Source: JACCTI01 sp038237435 (GTDB lineage: Bacteria > Verrucomicrobiota > Verrucomicrobiia > Chthoniobacterales > UBA10450). From it: DNA of 64,000 bases. The position numbers were made by a program, and so were the translations under genes. Numbering within the stretch: position 1 is the first letter of the stretch; every line of letters begins with the position of its first letter. Positions 33,796-41,715 of this stretch are shown here, in pieces. The stretch lies in the NCBI GenBank assembly GCA_038237435.1, contig JBBRYT010000002.1, positions 363,084-427,083 of the forward strand, written 5' to 3'. Under the pieces are notes generated by a model. It did not search any database and was not told the DNA's origin. It saw only the letters and a program-made list of their open reading frames with translations.

Positions 33796-34106
33796 CCGTG
33801 AAGCTGATCCAAATCCTTGATGTTGGTTGTGCGGTAGTGGCGATAGACCGCAATGACCAGTGCGAGCCCGACCGCAGCTTCCGCGGCGGCGATTGCGATC
33901 GAGAAAATCGCCACCATCACCCCGGTCGGCGCGTGTTGTTGTGGAGCGAAACGCCAAAAGGCAACGAAGTTAATGTTCGCGGCCGCCAGCATCATCTCGA
34001 TGCCGATTAGAACGAAAATGGCGTGACGCCGACTAAGCGCCGCGAGCAAGCCGATGGAAAATAACGCGCTCGAAATGATGAGGAAAAATTGCAGCGTTGG
34101 GTTCAT
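33792..34106 (-). CDS. nuoK: NADH-quinone oxidoreductase subunit K
   Basis: A 104-residue three-helix membrane subunit. ATG at 34106 (MNPTLQFFLIISSALFSIGL) is the family start; the longer frame upstream lies in a palindromic intergenic element. The two Glu residues used in proton transfer are visible in LIGIEMMLAAANINFVAF and AAAEAAVGLALVIAVYRH. It overlaps nuoL by 4 bases. Before it lie 166 bases with a strong inverted-repeat element, a break in an otherwise overlapping operon. Confidence 0.92.
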   Translation of the reverse strand: MNPTLQFFLIISSALFSIGLLAALSRRHAIFVLIGIEMMLAAANINFVAFWRFAPQQHAPTGVMVAIFSIAIAAAEAAVGLALVIAVYRHYRTTNIKDLDQLHG

Positions 34107-34110
34107 GGTC

Positions 34111-34247
34111 GGGGAGCGCACGAGGCTCGCGTGCCGTCCGCGGTGGCTCGCCGCGGATCTGCAGGACATTCACTCCCCGACAAAACGTCGTCTGCTGTTG
34201 TGATCGGCGAGCCGCCGATCACTGCACTCGGGCCGCGTGCGCTCCCC
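34111..34247. repeat. 137-bp palindromic element between nuoJ and nuoK
   Basis: GGGGAGCGCACG (34111-34122) and CGTGCGCTCCCC (34236-34247) are perfect 12-bp terminal inverted repeats. Inside are two further hairpins: TCCGCGG/CCGCGGA (34137-34143 and 34151-34157), and a 10-bp stem GTGATCGGCG/CGCCGATCAC (34200-34209 and 34213-34222) with loop AGC. The layout is that of a small non-coding repeat of the REP/MITE kind. No protein is encoded. In the nuo mRNA it would fold into a stable structure. Confidence 0.7.
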
Positions 34248-34272
34248 AGACGAAGATTCGCGCGGGGTCGCC

Positions 34273-34755
34273 TCACCGCTTTTCCTCCAGCACGAGCACG
34301 AGTGCGCCAATCAGCGCTGCGGTCAGAACGAGCCCGACGCATTGCAACGGCCAGATGAAGTCCGTCATCAAGACGTCACCGATGCGTTTCACGGTCAGCG
34401 GTTCGATCGACGGTGCGGCCAGGGCGACGCTGGAGGTGTTTAGCACCGACCAAATCAGGCCGCCAAAAACAACCAGCGCGACCATGACCCCGGCCCAGTT
34501 GAAGCCACGGTCTGTTTCGGCATCGCGCCGCGTCAGCAAAATGGTGAAGACAATGAGAATCGCGACTGCACCCACATAAACGAACACCTGCACGAGTCCG
34601 ACGAATTCCGCGCCTAACAAAAAGTAGAACGCAGCGATGCCGACGAATGCGATGACCAAACAAAGCGCGGCGTGAATCAACTTCCGCAAACAGGCCGCGG
34701 CAAGCGCACCGGCCAGCGTGACAATGGAAATGAGAATGAAAGCGCTGCTATTCAT
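34273..34755 (-). CDS. nuoJ: NADH-quinone oxidoreductase subunit J
   Basis: A 160-residue membrane subunit with five helices. ATG at 34755 (MNSSAFILISIVTLAGALAA) overlaps the nuoH stop by 4 bases and fits the family. The conserved stretch FVGIAAFYFLLGAEFVGLVQ then VFVYVGAVAILIVFTILL is the NuoJ signature (TM3, with the pi-bulge region). A long frame upstream is nuoH read in the wrong phase. It ends 166 bases before nuoK, with the palindromic element between. Confidence 0.92.
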   Translation of the reverse strand: MNSSAFILISIVTLAGALAAACLRKLIHAALCLVIAFVGIAAFYFLLGAEFVGLVQVFVYVGAVAILIVFTILLTRRDAETDRGFNWAGVMVALVVFGGLIWSVLNTSSVALAAPSIEPLTVKRIGDVLMTDFIWPLQCVGLVLTAALIGALVLVLEEKR

Positions 34756-35939
34756 TCGGCGAAACGGTAGGTGCGCGGGGCGAATTGCTTTCCGGTTCCG
34801 AGCAGTTTCGAGAGCAGGAAATACATCGCGAGAATCACGCCGAGCGACCAAAACCAGCGCGTGATCGGTGTGCTGTAATGCCAGACTGCCGCGGCGATGA
34901 CGCAGGTGAAGGCCATCGGCAGCATGAACTTCCAGGCGAAGTTCATCACTTGATCGACGCGCGTGCGCGGGAGTGTGCCGCGAATCCAAATGAAAGTGAA
35001 AACGAGCGCGCCGAGCTTGAGGAAAAACCAGGCGTACGATGGAACGAATTGCAGAAACGAAAATGGCGCGTGCCATCCGCCGAGAAAAAGCGTCACCGCC
35101 AAACCGCTCACGGCGAACATTCCAAAATATTCCGCGAGGAAAAAGGTGGCGTATTTGAAACCGGAATACTCCGTCATGTGCCCGGCCACGATTTCCGATT
35201 CGCCCTCGGGCACGTCGAATGGGGTGCGGTTCGATTCGACCAGCGCGGAGACGAAAAACAAAATAAAACCAGCCGCACCCCACGGGGTGAAGACAAACCA
35301 GTGCGGCAAAATGCCTAACGAGTAGTTACTTTGCGCGGCCACGATTGCGTCCGGTGAGAGCGAGCCGACGATCATCACGACCGGCAACACTGTGATGATG
35401 AGCGGCAATTCGTAGCTGACCATCTGCGCGATCGCGCGCATCGCGCCGAGCATGGAAAACTTATTATTGCTGCCCCACCCGGCCATAAAGACCGCCAGCT
35501 CAGTGGTCGAACCGACTGCGAAGAAAAATAGAATCCCGCCATCGATGGAAAACGGTGTCATGTTCCGCCCATAAGGAATGACGCCGAGCGCGAGAATTGC
35601 CGGCACGACCGTGGCGATGGGCGCGAGAAAATGAACCACCTTGTCCGCGCGGAACGGCACGATGTCCTCCTTGATCAACATCTTGATTCCGTCCGCCGCT
35701 GGTTGCAGCAGCCCGTACGGCCCGACGCGATTCGGCCCATAACGATTTTGAATTCGTCCGAGAATCTTGCGCTCTAGCACGGAGATGAGCGCGAAGAGCG
35801 ATGCGAAAACGACGAGCAGCAGCGTGATGTTGAGCAGACTCGATGCGATTTGTTGCAACCAAACTGGTGCACTTACGAAAAAGGAAAGAAGCCAATGTTT
35901 CGTCGCGACGAAGATTTGATCGAGGAAGTCGCCGCTCAT
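34752..35939 (-). CDS. nuoH: NADH-quinone oxidoreductase subunit H
   Basis: A 395-residue subunit linking the quinone site to the membrane pumps. ATG at 35939 (MSGDFLDQIFVATKHW) is preferred; a start 13 codons earlier is possible. Signatures are VLERKILGRIQNRYGPNRVG PYG near residue 75, ADGIKMLIKEDIVP, NRTPFDVPEGESEIVAGHMT with the charged loop, and EYSGFKYATFFLAEY. It is the first gene of the minus-strand half operon and is divergent from nuoA by 109 bases. It carries one exact GCCTAACGAGT word (35313-35323). In common operons nuoH follows nuoG; here no nuoEFG is present. Confidence 0.93.
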   Translation of the reverse strand: MSGDFLDQIFVATKHWLLSFFVSAPVWLQQIASSLLNITLLLVVFASLFALISVLERKILGRIQNRYGPNRVGPYGLLQPAADGIKMLIKEDIVPFRADKVVHFLAPIATVVPAILALGVIPYGRNMTPFSIDGGILFFFAVGSTTELAVFMAGWGSNNKFSMLGAMRAIAQMVSYELPLIITVLPVVMIVGSLSPDAIVAAQSNYSLGILPHWFVFTPWGAAGFILFFVSALVESNRTPFDVPEGESEIVAGHMTEYSGFKYATFFLAEYFGMFAVSGLAVTLFLGGWHAPFSFLQFVPSYAWFFLKLGALVFTFIWIRGTLPRTRVDQVMNFAWKFMLPMAFTCVIAAAVWHYSTPITRWFWSLGVILAMYFLLSKLLGTGKQFAPRTYRFAE

Positions 35940-36048
35940 GCTCCGCTGAAGGAAAGCGGTCTCGAATTGCGCAAGCAAGTCAGAATGCTCTCGCCGGACG
36001 AAGTTCGCTCCGCTAAGGAACTGCGCGTAAATTCGATTCTGCGCATCG
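35940..36048. promoter_or_regulatory. Divergent nuoH / nuoA promoter region
   Basis: The 109 bases between the two divergent starts must drive both halves of the complex I locus. I find no strong dyad or consensus box. The plus-strand frame running through it is a shadow and not a gene. Confidence 0.4.
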
Positions 36049-36423
36049 ATGGAGCCTAATCCCTACTTCTTTATCATCATCTTCGCCGCGGTAGCGGTGA
36101 CGTTTCCGTTGTTTCCGCTGGCGCTCGCGTGGCTGTGGCGAAAGTTTTTTCAACCGCCGAAGCCGGGCGTGCAGAAAAATGCCACGTATGAATGCGGCGT
36201 CGAATCGATCGGCGACGCGCAGATTCAATTCCGTTCGCAGTACTATATGTATGCGATTATTTTTTTGATCTTCGATGTCGAAGCGATTTTTCTCGTGCCC
36301 TTTGCGGTCGCGTTTTCCGGATTGCCGGTTGGCGCATTCGTCGCGCTGCTCGTTTTTCTTTTACTCCTGATCGAAGGACTGGTTTGGGCTTGGGGCAAAG
36401 GCTGTCTAAATTGGGCGAAGTGA
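36049..36423 (+). CDS. nuoA: NADH-quinone oxidoreductase subunit A
   Basis: A 124-residue, three-helix membrane subunit. The first loop holds KNATYECGVESIGDAQIQFR, with the Cys of the quinone-gate loop, followed by YYMYAIIFLIFDVEAIFLVP, the family signature. It is the first gene of the plus-strand half operon. Its stop overlaps the GTG start of nuoB by 3 of 4 bases (GTGA). Confidence 0.95.
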   Translation: MEPNPYFFIIIFAAVAVTFPLFPLALAWLWRKFFQPPKPGVQKNATYECGVESIGDAQIQFRSQYYMYAIIFLIFDVEAIFLVPFAVAFSGLPVGAFVALLVFLLLLIEGLVWAWGKGCLNWAK

Positions 36424-37043
36424 GCGACAAGATCGACGAAGGCCTTCGCAGCGAACTGCAAAAGCAGGGCATCTGGGTCACGTCGATGCAGGACCTCTAT
36501 AACTGGGGCCGCAAGAATTCGATCTGGCCGCTGCAGTTTGGTCTGGCGTGTTGCGCGATTGAAATGATCGCGACCGCCGCGTCGCGTTACGATCTCGCGC
36601 GTTTTGGTGGGGAGGTTTTTCGGCCATCACCGCGCCAGGCGGATCTCATGATTGTCGCCGGCACTGTGACCAAGAAAATGGCGCCGCAGATTGTGCGCTT
36701 ATATAATCAGATGCCGGATCCGAAGTATGTCATCGCGATGGGCGCGTGCGCGATTTCCGGCGGACCGTTCAAGCAGGGTTACAACGTTCTCAAGGGCATC
36801 GACCGCTACATCCCCGTCGATGTTTACATTCCCGGTTGTCCACCGCGGCCGGAAGCGTTGCTGCATGCCTTCATGGAATTGCAGCGCAAGATCGACGAGC
36901 AGAAATTAACCGGCACGAACAAGGCGAGTCATCTCGATTCCGCACAGCCGAGCGAATTTCCGGTGCCGGCCTTTGGCGCGCACGATCTGGAGCCGTCGCT
37001 TAATTCCGACGTTTTCCATCCGCCCGAAATCGAGCGCGCCTAA
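36420..37043 (+). CDS. nuoB: NADH-quinone oxidoreductase subunit B
   Basis: A 207-residue peripheral subunit carrying the terminal iron-sulfur cluster N2. GTG at 36420 is chosen: it overlaps the nuoA stop and gives the usual short N-terminus before WVTSMQDLYNWGRKNSIWPL. The four cluster ligands are visible: the adjacent Cys pair in FGLACCAIEMIATAASRYD, Cys in AMGACAISGGPF and Cys in YIPGCPPRPEALL. A Pro/Ser-rich tail of about 40 residues follows. The stop codon is the TAA inside a GCCTAACGAA word, and nuoC starts 3 bases later at the ATG within it. Confidence 0.95.
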   Translation: MSDKIDEGLRSELQKQGIWVTSMQDLYNWGRKNSIWPLQFGLACCAIEMIATAASRYDLARFGGEVFRPSPRQADLMIVAGTVTKKMAPQIVRLYNQMPDPKYVIAMGACAISGGPFKQGYNVLKGIDRYIPVDVYIPGCPPRPEALLHAFMELQRKIDEQKLTGTNKASHLDSAQPSEFPVPAFGAHDLEPSLNSDVFHPPEIERA

Positions 37044-37046
37044 CGA

Positions 37047-37703
37047 ATGGAGTCGCTCGAAGAAATCAAGGCGCGCGCCGAAGCGGTCGTGCCGGATGCG
37101 AAGATTGAGATCGTCCTGAATCCCGGTCCGGCCAATCAACCGTCGCTCCTTCTCGAGGCGCTCTCGGCTTTGCGGGTCGCGCGTTTCCTGCACGACGATC
37201 CTGCGCTGCGTTTGGATTTCTGTTCGAATGCCACCGGCGTTGATTGGTTAGACCGCAAAGTGAAAACGACGCGCAAAGTGAAGAAGCTCGTCGAAGGCGA
37301 AGAGAAGGAAGTTGACGAAACGACGGAGGAATCGGTTCCGGGTTATCTCGAAGCGGTCTATCACCTCTACTCGATGTCGCACAAACATGGACCTGTGATC
37401 ATCCGGAGCCGCACGGTTAATCGCGCCGACGATGTTCACCTGCCATCGCTTACGCCGGTTTGGCGCAGCGCGGAAATGCAGGAGCGCGAGATTTTCGATC
37501 TCTACGGAATTCATTTCGACGGCCATCCCGATCTGCGCCGCATTTTGATGTGGGACGAATTCGTCGATCATCCGATGCGCAAGGACTACGTGGAGCCGGA
37601 CGATTACGAATACGAGCCGACGCCGCACGACGAAGTGCTGGAACGAGCGAAGGAACACTACCCCGCGCGTCCGGAATTGGAGCAACTCACGCCACGAGAA
37701 TGA
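37047..37703 (+). CDS. nuoC: NADH-quinone oxidoreductase subunit C
   Basis: A 218-residue peripheral subunit, the 30 kDa-type protein that packs on NuoD. The signature SAEMQEREIFDLYGIHFDGH then PDLRRILMWDEFVDHPMRKD is intact. A charged insertion of about 25 residues (KTTRKVKKLVEGEEKEVDET) lies between two strands near residue 72. The acidic C-terminus (DDYEYEPTPHDE) is as in other members without a NuoD fusion. Its stop overlaps the nuoD start (ATGA). Confidence 0.94.
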   Translation: MESLEEIKARAEAVVPDAKIEIVLNPGPANQPSLLLEALSALRVARFLHDDPALRLDFCSNATGVDWLDRKVKTTRKVKKLVEGEEKEVDETTEESVPGYLEAVYHLYSMSHKHGPVIIRSRTVNRADDVHLPSLTPVWRSAEMQEREIFDLYGIHFDGHPDLRRILMWDEFVDHPMRKDYVEPDDYEYEPTPHDEVLERAKEHYPARPELEQLTPRE

Positions 37704-38857
37704 GCGTTGGTTTTCAAGAATTAGCGGCGGCTCCTCCGCCGATGACTTCGCGGCTGGAAGGCGAGTTGCTCGAAATTTCGATGGGCCCGCAGCATCCTTC
37801 CACGCATGGCGTGTTCCGCATGAACGTCGCGCTCGAAGGCGAGATCGTGCGCAAGCTCAAACCGGTCTTCGGTTACCTGCATCGCAACCACGAAAAGATC
37901 GGCGAGAACACCAGCTATCTCGGGTCGATGCCCTACACCGATCGGCTCGATTATTTTTGTTCGATGACCAACAACTGGGCCTACGCGCTTAGCGTCGAAA
38001 AACTCGCCGGCATCGAAGTGCCCGAGCGCGCGGAATATTTGCGCGTCATTCTCGCGGAGCTGACGCGGCTACAGAATCACGCCTCGCTTCTCGGATTTCT
38101 GCTCAGCGACATGGGCGCGTGGGGCACACCGCTCATGTATGCCTTTCGCGAGCGCGAAAAAATTCTCGATCTCTTCGAGTCCCTTTCCGGTTCGCGCATG
38201 ATGTGCGACTTCATGCGCTTCGGCGGCTGTCGCGTCGATGCGAGCGAGGAGTGGTTAGGCCGCGCCCGCAAAATCGCGGAGGCGTTCCCGAAATTTCTCG
38301 ATGAGTTCGAGCAGCTGATTCTCTCGAACGAGATCGTGATCATGCGCACGCAGCATGTCGGAAAATTATCCGCGGAGCTGGCGATCAACGCCGGCATCAC
38401 CGGCCCGATGCTGCGCGCCAGTGGCGTGAACTACGATATCCGCAAAGTCGACGGCTACGGAATTTATCCGCGCTTCAAATTCCGCGTCCCGCTCGGCGAT
38501 CACGGAGATTGCTACGATCGCCTGATGATGCGCTCGCTCGAAATGCGCGAGAGCCTCGCGATTTTGAAACAGGCCTTTGCCGAAATTCCGGCCGGCCCGA
38601 TCACAAATCCGAAAGTGAAAATCCGCGCTTTCAAACCACCAGTCGGCGAAGCCTACGGCCGGATTGAAGGACCAAAAGGCGAGCTCGGCTTCTATTTGAT
38701 CAGCGACGGCAGCGCGAGTCCGTATCGCTATCGCGTGCGTCCGCCGAGTTTCATCAACCTTACTATTTTAGAAGACCTCTGCCTCGGTCACACCGTCGCA
38801 GACGTGATGGTGATTCTTGGCAGCATCGACATCGTCATGGGAGAAGTAGATCGATGA
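37700..38857 (+). CDS. nuoD: NADH-quinone oxidoreductase subunit D
   Basis: A 385-residue peripheral subunit of the hydrogenase large-subunit fold that forms the quinone pocket. ATG at 37700 overlaps the nuoC stop. Markers are MGPQHPSTHGVFRMNVALEG, with the quinone-site His, LHRNHEKIGENTSYLGSMPY, GARSGLM-like NHASLLGFLLSDMGAWGTPL, and the C-terminal PPSFINLTILEDLCLG and SIDIVMGEVDR. The normal end suggests a functional protein. It overlaps nuoI by 4 bases. In operons with nuoEFG those genes would come next; here nuoI follows at once. Confidence 0.95.
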   Translation: MSVGFQELAAAPPPMTSRLEGELLEISMGPQHPSTHGVFRMNVALEGEIVRKLKPVFGYLHRNHEKIGENTSYLGSMPYTDRLDYFCSMTNNWAYALSVEKLAGIEVPERAEYLRVILAELTRLQNHASLLGFLLSDMGAWGTPLMYAFREREKILDLFESLSGSRMMCDFMRFGGCRVDASEEWLGRARKIAEAFPKFLDEFEQLILSNEIVIMRTQHVGKLSAELAINAGITGPMLRASGVNYDIRKVDGYGIYPRFKFRVPLGDHGDCYDRLMMRSLEMRESLAILKQAFAEIPAGPITNPKVKIRAFKPPVGEAYGRIEGPKGELGFYLISDGSASPYRYRVRPPSFINLTILEDLCLGHTVADVMVILGSIDIVMGEVDR

Positions 38858-39447
38858 TTGGCACGGGCATTCTCAGAGGTATGGCGGTGACGGCGAAAAA
38901 TTTCGTCGGCAGTTATTTCGACAAGGAACGCCTGACGACCGTGCAATATCCTGAAGAGCGAATTCCGTTGCCGGAAAATTCGCGCAACTTTCCGTTTCTC
39001 ATTTTCGACGGCGAGGACGCGCAGGCTGGTTTGCGCTGCGTCGCTTGCCAGATTTGCGAGAAAGAATGTCCGCCGCAGTGCATTTACATCATCAAGAGCA
39101 AGGACAAGAAACCGGACTACGTCGGCAAACCGCAGTTCTATCCCGCGATCTTCGACATCGATATCTCCGTCTGCATGAGCTGCCAGATTTGCGTGGAAGT
39201 TTGTCCCTTTGAAGCGATCAAGATGGACAAGGTTTTCGAGTTAAGTAAACGCGAACGCTTTGACGCCTTGCTCATGCGCAAGACGGAGCTGGCGAAGTCT
39301 AACGAGTACTATCACGAGATCCATCCGATCGAGGCAGCCGAGGTGGATGGGAATTTAGCCGCCGCCGCGGCCGCAGCTGCCGCGAAAAAGAAAGCCGCGG
39401 CCGCAGTTGCTGCGACCTCAGCCGTCACACCGCCCACCTCGTCCTAG
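38854..39447 (+). CDS. nuoI: NADH-quinone oxidoreductase subunit I
   Basis: A 197-residue peripheral subunit with two 4Fe-4S clusters (N6a/N6b): CVACQICEKECPPQCI near residue 63 and CMSCQICVEVCPFEAIKMD near residue 106. The last 35 residues are an Ala/Lys-rich low-complexity tail (AAAAAAAAKKKAAAAVAA), an addition not needed for cluster binding. It closes the nuoABCDI unit and converges on pbpC with a 12-base gap. A near-copy of the dispersed word (TCTAACGAG) lies at 39299. Confidence 0.95.
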   Translation: MIGTGILRGMAVTAKNFVGSYFDKERLTTVQYPEERIPLPENSRNFPFLIFDGEDAQAGLRCVACQICEKECPPQCIYIIKSKDKKPDYVGKPQFYPAIFDIDISVCMSCQICVEVCPFEAIKMDKVFELSKRERFDALLMRKTELAKSNEYYHEIHPIEAAEVDGNLAAAAAAAAAKKKAAAAVAATSAVTPPTSS

Positions 39448-39459
39448 AATTGGCGTAGC

Positions 39460-41715
39460 CTAACGAGAGCAAATGACCGCGCGCGAATCCGAGCGGCCCT
39501 GATCGTCTAGCGCAATGATGGTGTAGCTACCGGGTTTTGGTTCCCAATTTAGCGGCGTGGTTCGATTGGTGGTGCCGAGAAACGTGCGATCGGCGAACCA
39601 ATAAACTTTAGCGACATCGGCTTCCGTATCGGCGCGCAACGCGAGTGCGCGATCGGGCGCGTTAGATTCGCCTAACGAGTAGATAACATCGCTCTTTGGC
39701 GAGGTGATGTGCGGTCCTTTGCCGGCGCGCGCGACCATTTCGACGTTCGCTCCTGGCAAGAAGGGCGGCGGTCTTCGCCGTGGTAAACCTGCGGCTTCGA
39801 AAAGTTCCAGCAAATCGGATGGCCAGAATTCGCACACTTCCTTGTGCGCGCTTTCATCGCTTCCGTTCACACGCAGACCGGTTTTGTTGTCGACCCAAAC
39901 CTCGCGGTGAATCTCGCATTCGCTGATCGGCGAAACTCCGGGAATGAACCAGCCGCGCACGCGATGGGCGCAGGCCGCGCTCGGCAGTTGTCCGGAGACG
40001 GCGCAGAATTCCACTTCCCGAAGATTCGCGTTCGGCGGCGGATCGTGATGCGTGGGCCGCGCATAGCCGGCCGCGCGCAAGGCATCGATGATTTGAAAGA
40101 GCAACGGTCCCGCGCAGCTGCGACCGACAAAGGCGGGGTTGCTTTTTCCGTCGGCATTCCCGACCCAAACCGCGAGCACGAAATGATCGAAAACCGAAAC
40201 CGACCAGGCGTCGTGAAAACCATGGGACGTTCCGGTTTTCCAGAAGATCGCATCGCCGTCACTCGATTCGTTGACGCCGGGCCGCGGGATTTGGCCGAGC
40301 ATTTCGAGCGTGAGGAATGAAGCTTCCGGACTGAGCAGAGGAAGATGGTTTTCGTATTTGTAAATCGGCGTGCGATGCAGCGGTCGCAGCTCGCCGTCGT
40401 TCGCCAGCACGCTGTAAAGATGCACGAGATTTTCCATCGTGATTTCCGCGCCGCCGAGTGGAAGTGCGAGGCCGTAAAATTTTTCGCTGCGCGGCAAGTT
40501 TATGCGGGCTTTCTGCAGAAAACCGTAGAGAGTCGGCGGCGCGAGCTGCGCGGCGAGCGCAACCGCAGGAATGTTGCGGCTGCGCGCGAGTGCATCGCTC
40601 GCGCGAATCGGTCCGACAAAATCGCGGTCGAAATTTTCGGGATCGAAGCCGCCGAAACTGCGCGGCGCATCTTTCAACATCGTCAGCGGATGAATCAACC
40701 CTTGGTCCATGGCCAGCGCGTAAACGAACGGCTTGAGCGTCGAACCGGGCGAGCGCGCACTGCGTGTCGCATCAACTTGCCCGTCAATCGCCTCGCTCGC
40801 GAAATCGGCCGATCCGACCTGTACGAGAACTTCCATTTTGCGCGAATCGATCAACATCGCCGCGGCGTTGTGAATGCCGAGCGCCGCATTCGATTCGACG
40901 TGATGCGCGATCTGGCGCTCGACCAGTTGCTGCAAATCGAGATCGAGCGTCGTGTCAATTTTTTGTGCCGATGAGTCGTTCAGAATCTTGTGCACAAAAT
41001 GCGGCGCATGAATGGGTTGGCGCGCACGCGCGATCGGCACGAAATCGGTCGCATAACGAACACGTTGCGCGGCTTCAACGAATGAATTCGACGTCTCCGC
41101 CCGCAAGGTGCGTCGCGTCGGACTTTGCGGAATGACGCTGAGCGCGACCGCCTCATGTTGCGTCAGTTTGCGCGCGTCTTTGTGAAAATAAATTTCACTC
41201 GCCGCGCCGATGCCTTCGATGTTTCCGCCGTAGGGCGCGAGGTTCAGATAGGCTTCGAGCAATTGTGATTTCGTGTAATGCCGTTCGAGTTCGAGCGCCC
41301 GAAGTATCTGCATGCATTTACCGGCAACGGTGCGCGAGTTAAGGTGAAATCGAACGCGCGCGAGCTGCATCGTGATGGTCGAAGCGCCGCCGCGGCCGGA
41401 ATGGCCTAACGAGTAGTGCCAGGCCGCGCGGACGAGCGCGATGGGATTGATGCCCGCGTGTTTCCAGAAGAAGCGATCCTCTTGCGCGAGCGTGGCGCGA
41501 ATCAATTCCGGGGAAATTTTATCAAGCGGAGTGAAGATGCGAAATTTTTCGTCGCCACTCAGAGTCAGACAGAGAAGCTTTCCGTTTCGATCATAAACGC
41601 GGCGCGAAAAACTAACGCCGTCGAGCAAGGGCGGTTTCGGTAGCGACCACCAACCGAGAAAAATGAGCGCGCCGACCACTGCGACGCTGACGATAAAGCG
41701 ACGCGCGAACTTCAT
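39460..41715 (-). CDS. pbpC: Penicillin-binding protein 1C
   Basis: A 751-residue bifunctional peptidoglycan synthase with an N-terminal membrane anchor. The GT51 transglycosylase has its catalytic Glu in TLAQEDRFFWKHAGINP near residue 97. The transpeptidase has the nucleophile Ser in SPGSTLKPF near residue 324, SRN in ALARSRNIPAVAL and KTGT in IFWKTGTSHGFHDAW near residue 495. The last 100 residues (FLPGANVEMVARAGKGPHIT...TNRTTPLNWEPKPGSYTIIA) are the BiPBP_C beta domain that marks PBP1C. It overlaps the preceding alpha-2-macroglobulin gene by 4 bases, a pairing common in many bacteria. Three words lie at 39459, 39671 and 41405. Confidence 0.93.
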   Translation of the reverse strand: MKFARRFIVSVAVVGALIFLGWWSLPKPPLLDGVSFSRRVYDRNGKLLCLTLSGDEKFRIFTPLDKISPELIRATLAQEDRFFWKHAGINPIALVRAAWHYSLGHSGRGGASTITMQLARVRFHLNSRTVAGKCMQILRALELERHYTKSQLLEAYLNLAPYGGNIEGIGAASEIYFHKDARKLTQHEAVALSVIPQSPTRRTLRAETSNSFVEAAQRVRYATDFVPIARARQPIHAPHFVHKILNDSSAQKIDTTLDLDLQQLVERQIAHHVESNAALGIHNAAAMLIDSRKMEVLVQVGSADFASEAIDGQVDATRSARSPGSTLKPFVYALAMDQGLIHPLTMLKDAPRSFGGFDPENFDRDFVGPIRASDALARSRNIPAVALAAQLAPPTLYGFLQKARINLPRSEKFYGLALPLGGAEITMENLVHLYSVLANDGELRPLHRTPIYKYENHLPLLSPEASFLTLEMLGQIPRPGVNESSDGDAIFWKTGTSHGFHDAWSVSVFDHFVLAVWVGNADGKSNPAFVGRSCAGPLLFQIIDALRAAGYARPTHHDPPPNANLREVEFCAVSGQLPSAACAHRVRGWFIPGVSPISECEIHREVWVDNKTGLRVNGSDESAHKEVCEFWPSDLLELFEAAGLPRRRPPPFLPGANVEMVARAGKGPHITSPKSDVIYSLGESNAPDRALALRADTEADVAKVYWFADRTFLGTTNRTTPLNWEPKPGSYTIIALDDQGRSDSRAVICSR

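Noticed and set aside
34756..35283. N-terminal extension of nuoJ, about 176 codons
   Set aside because: The extension is nuoH read out of frame; the product is Arg/His rich and NuoJ starts normally at 34755.
35850..36059. Plus-strand ORF across the nuoH/nuoA divergent region
   Set aside because: It begins antisense within nuoH, overlaps the nuoA start and has no known relatives in my memory.
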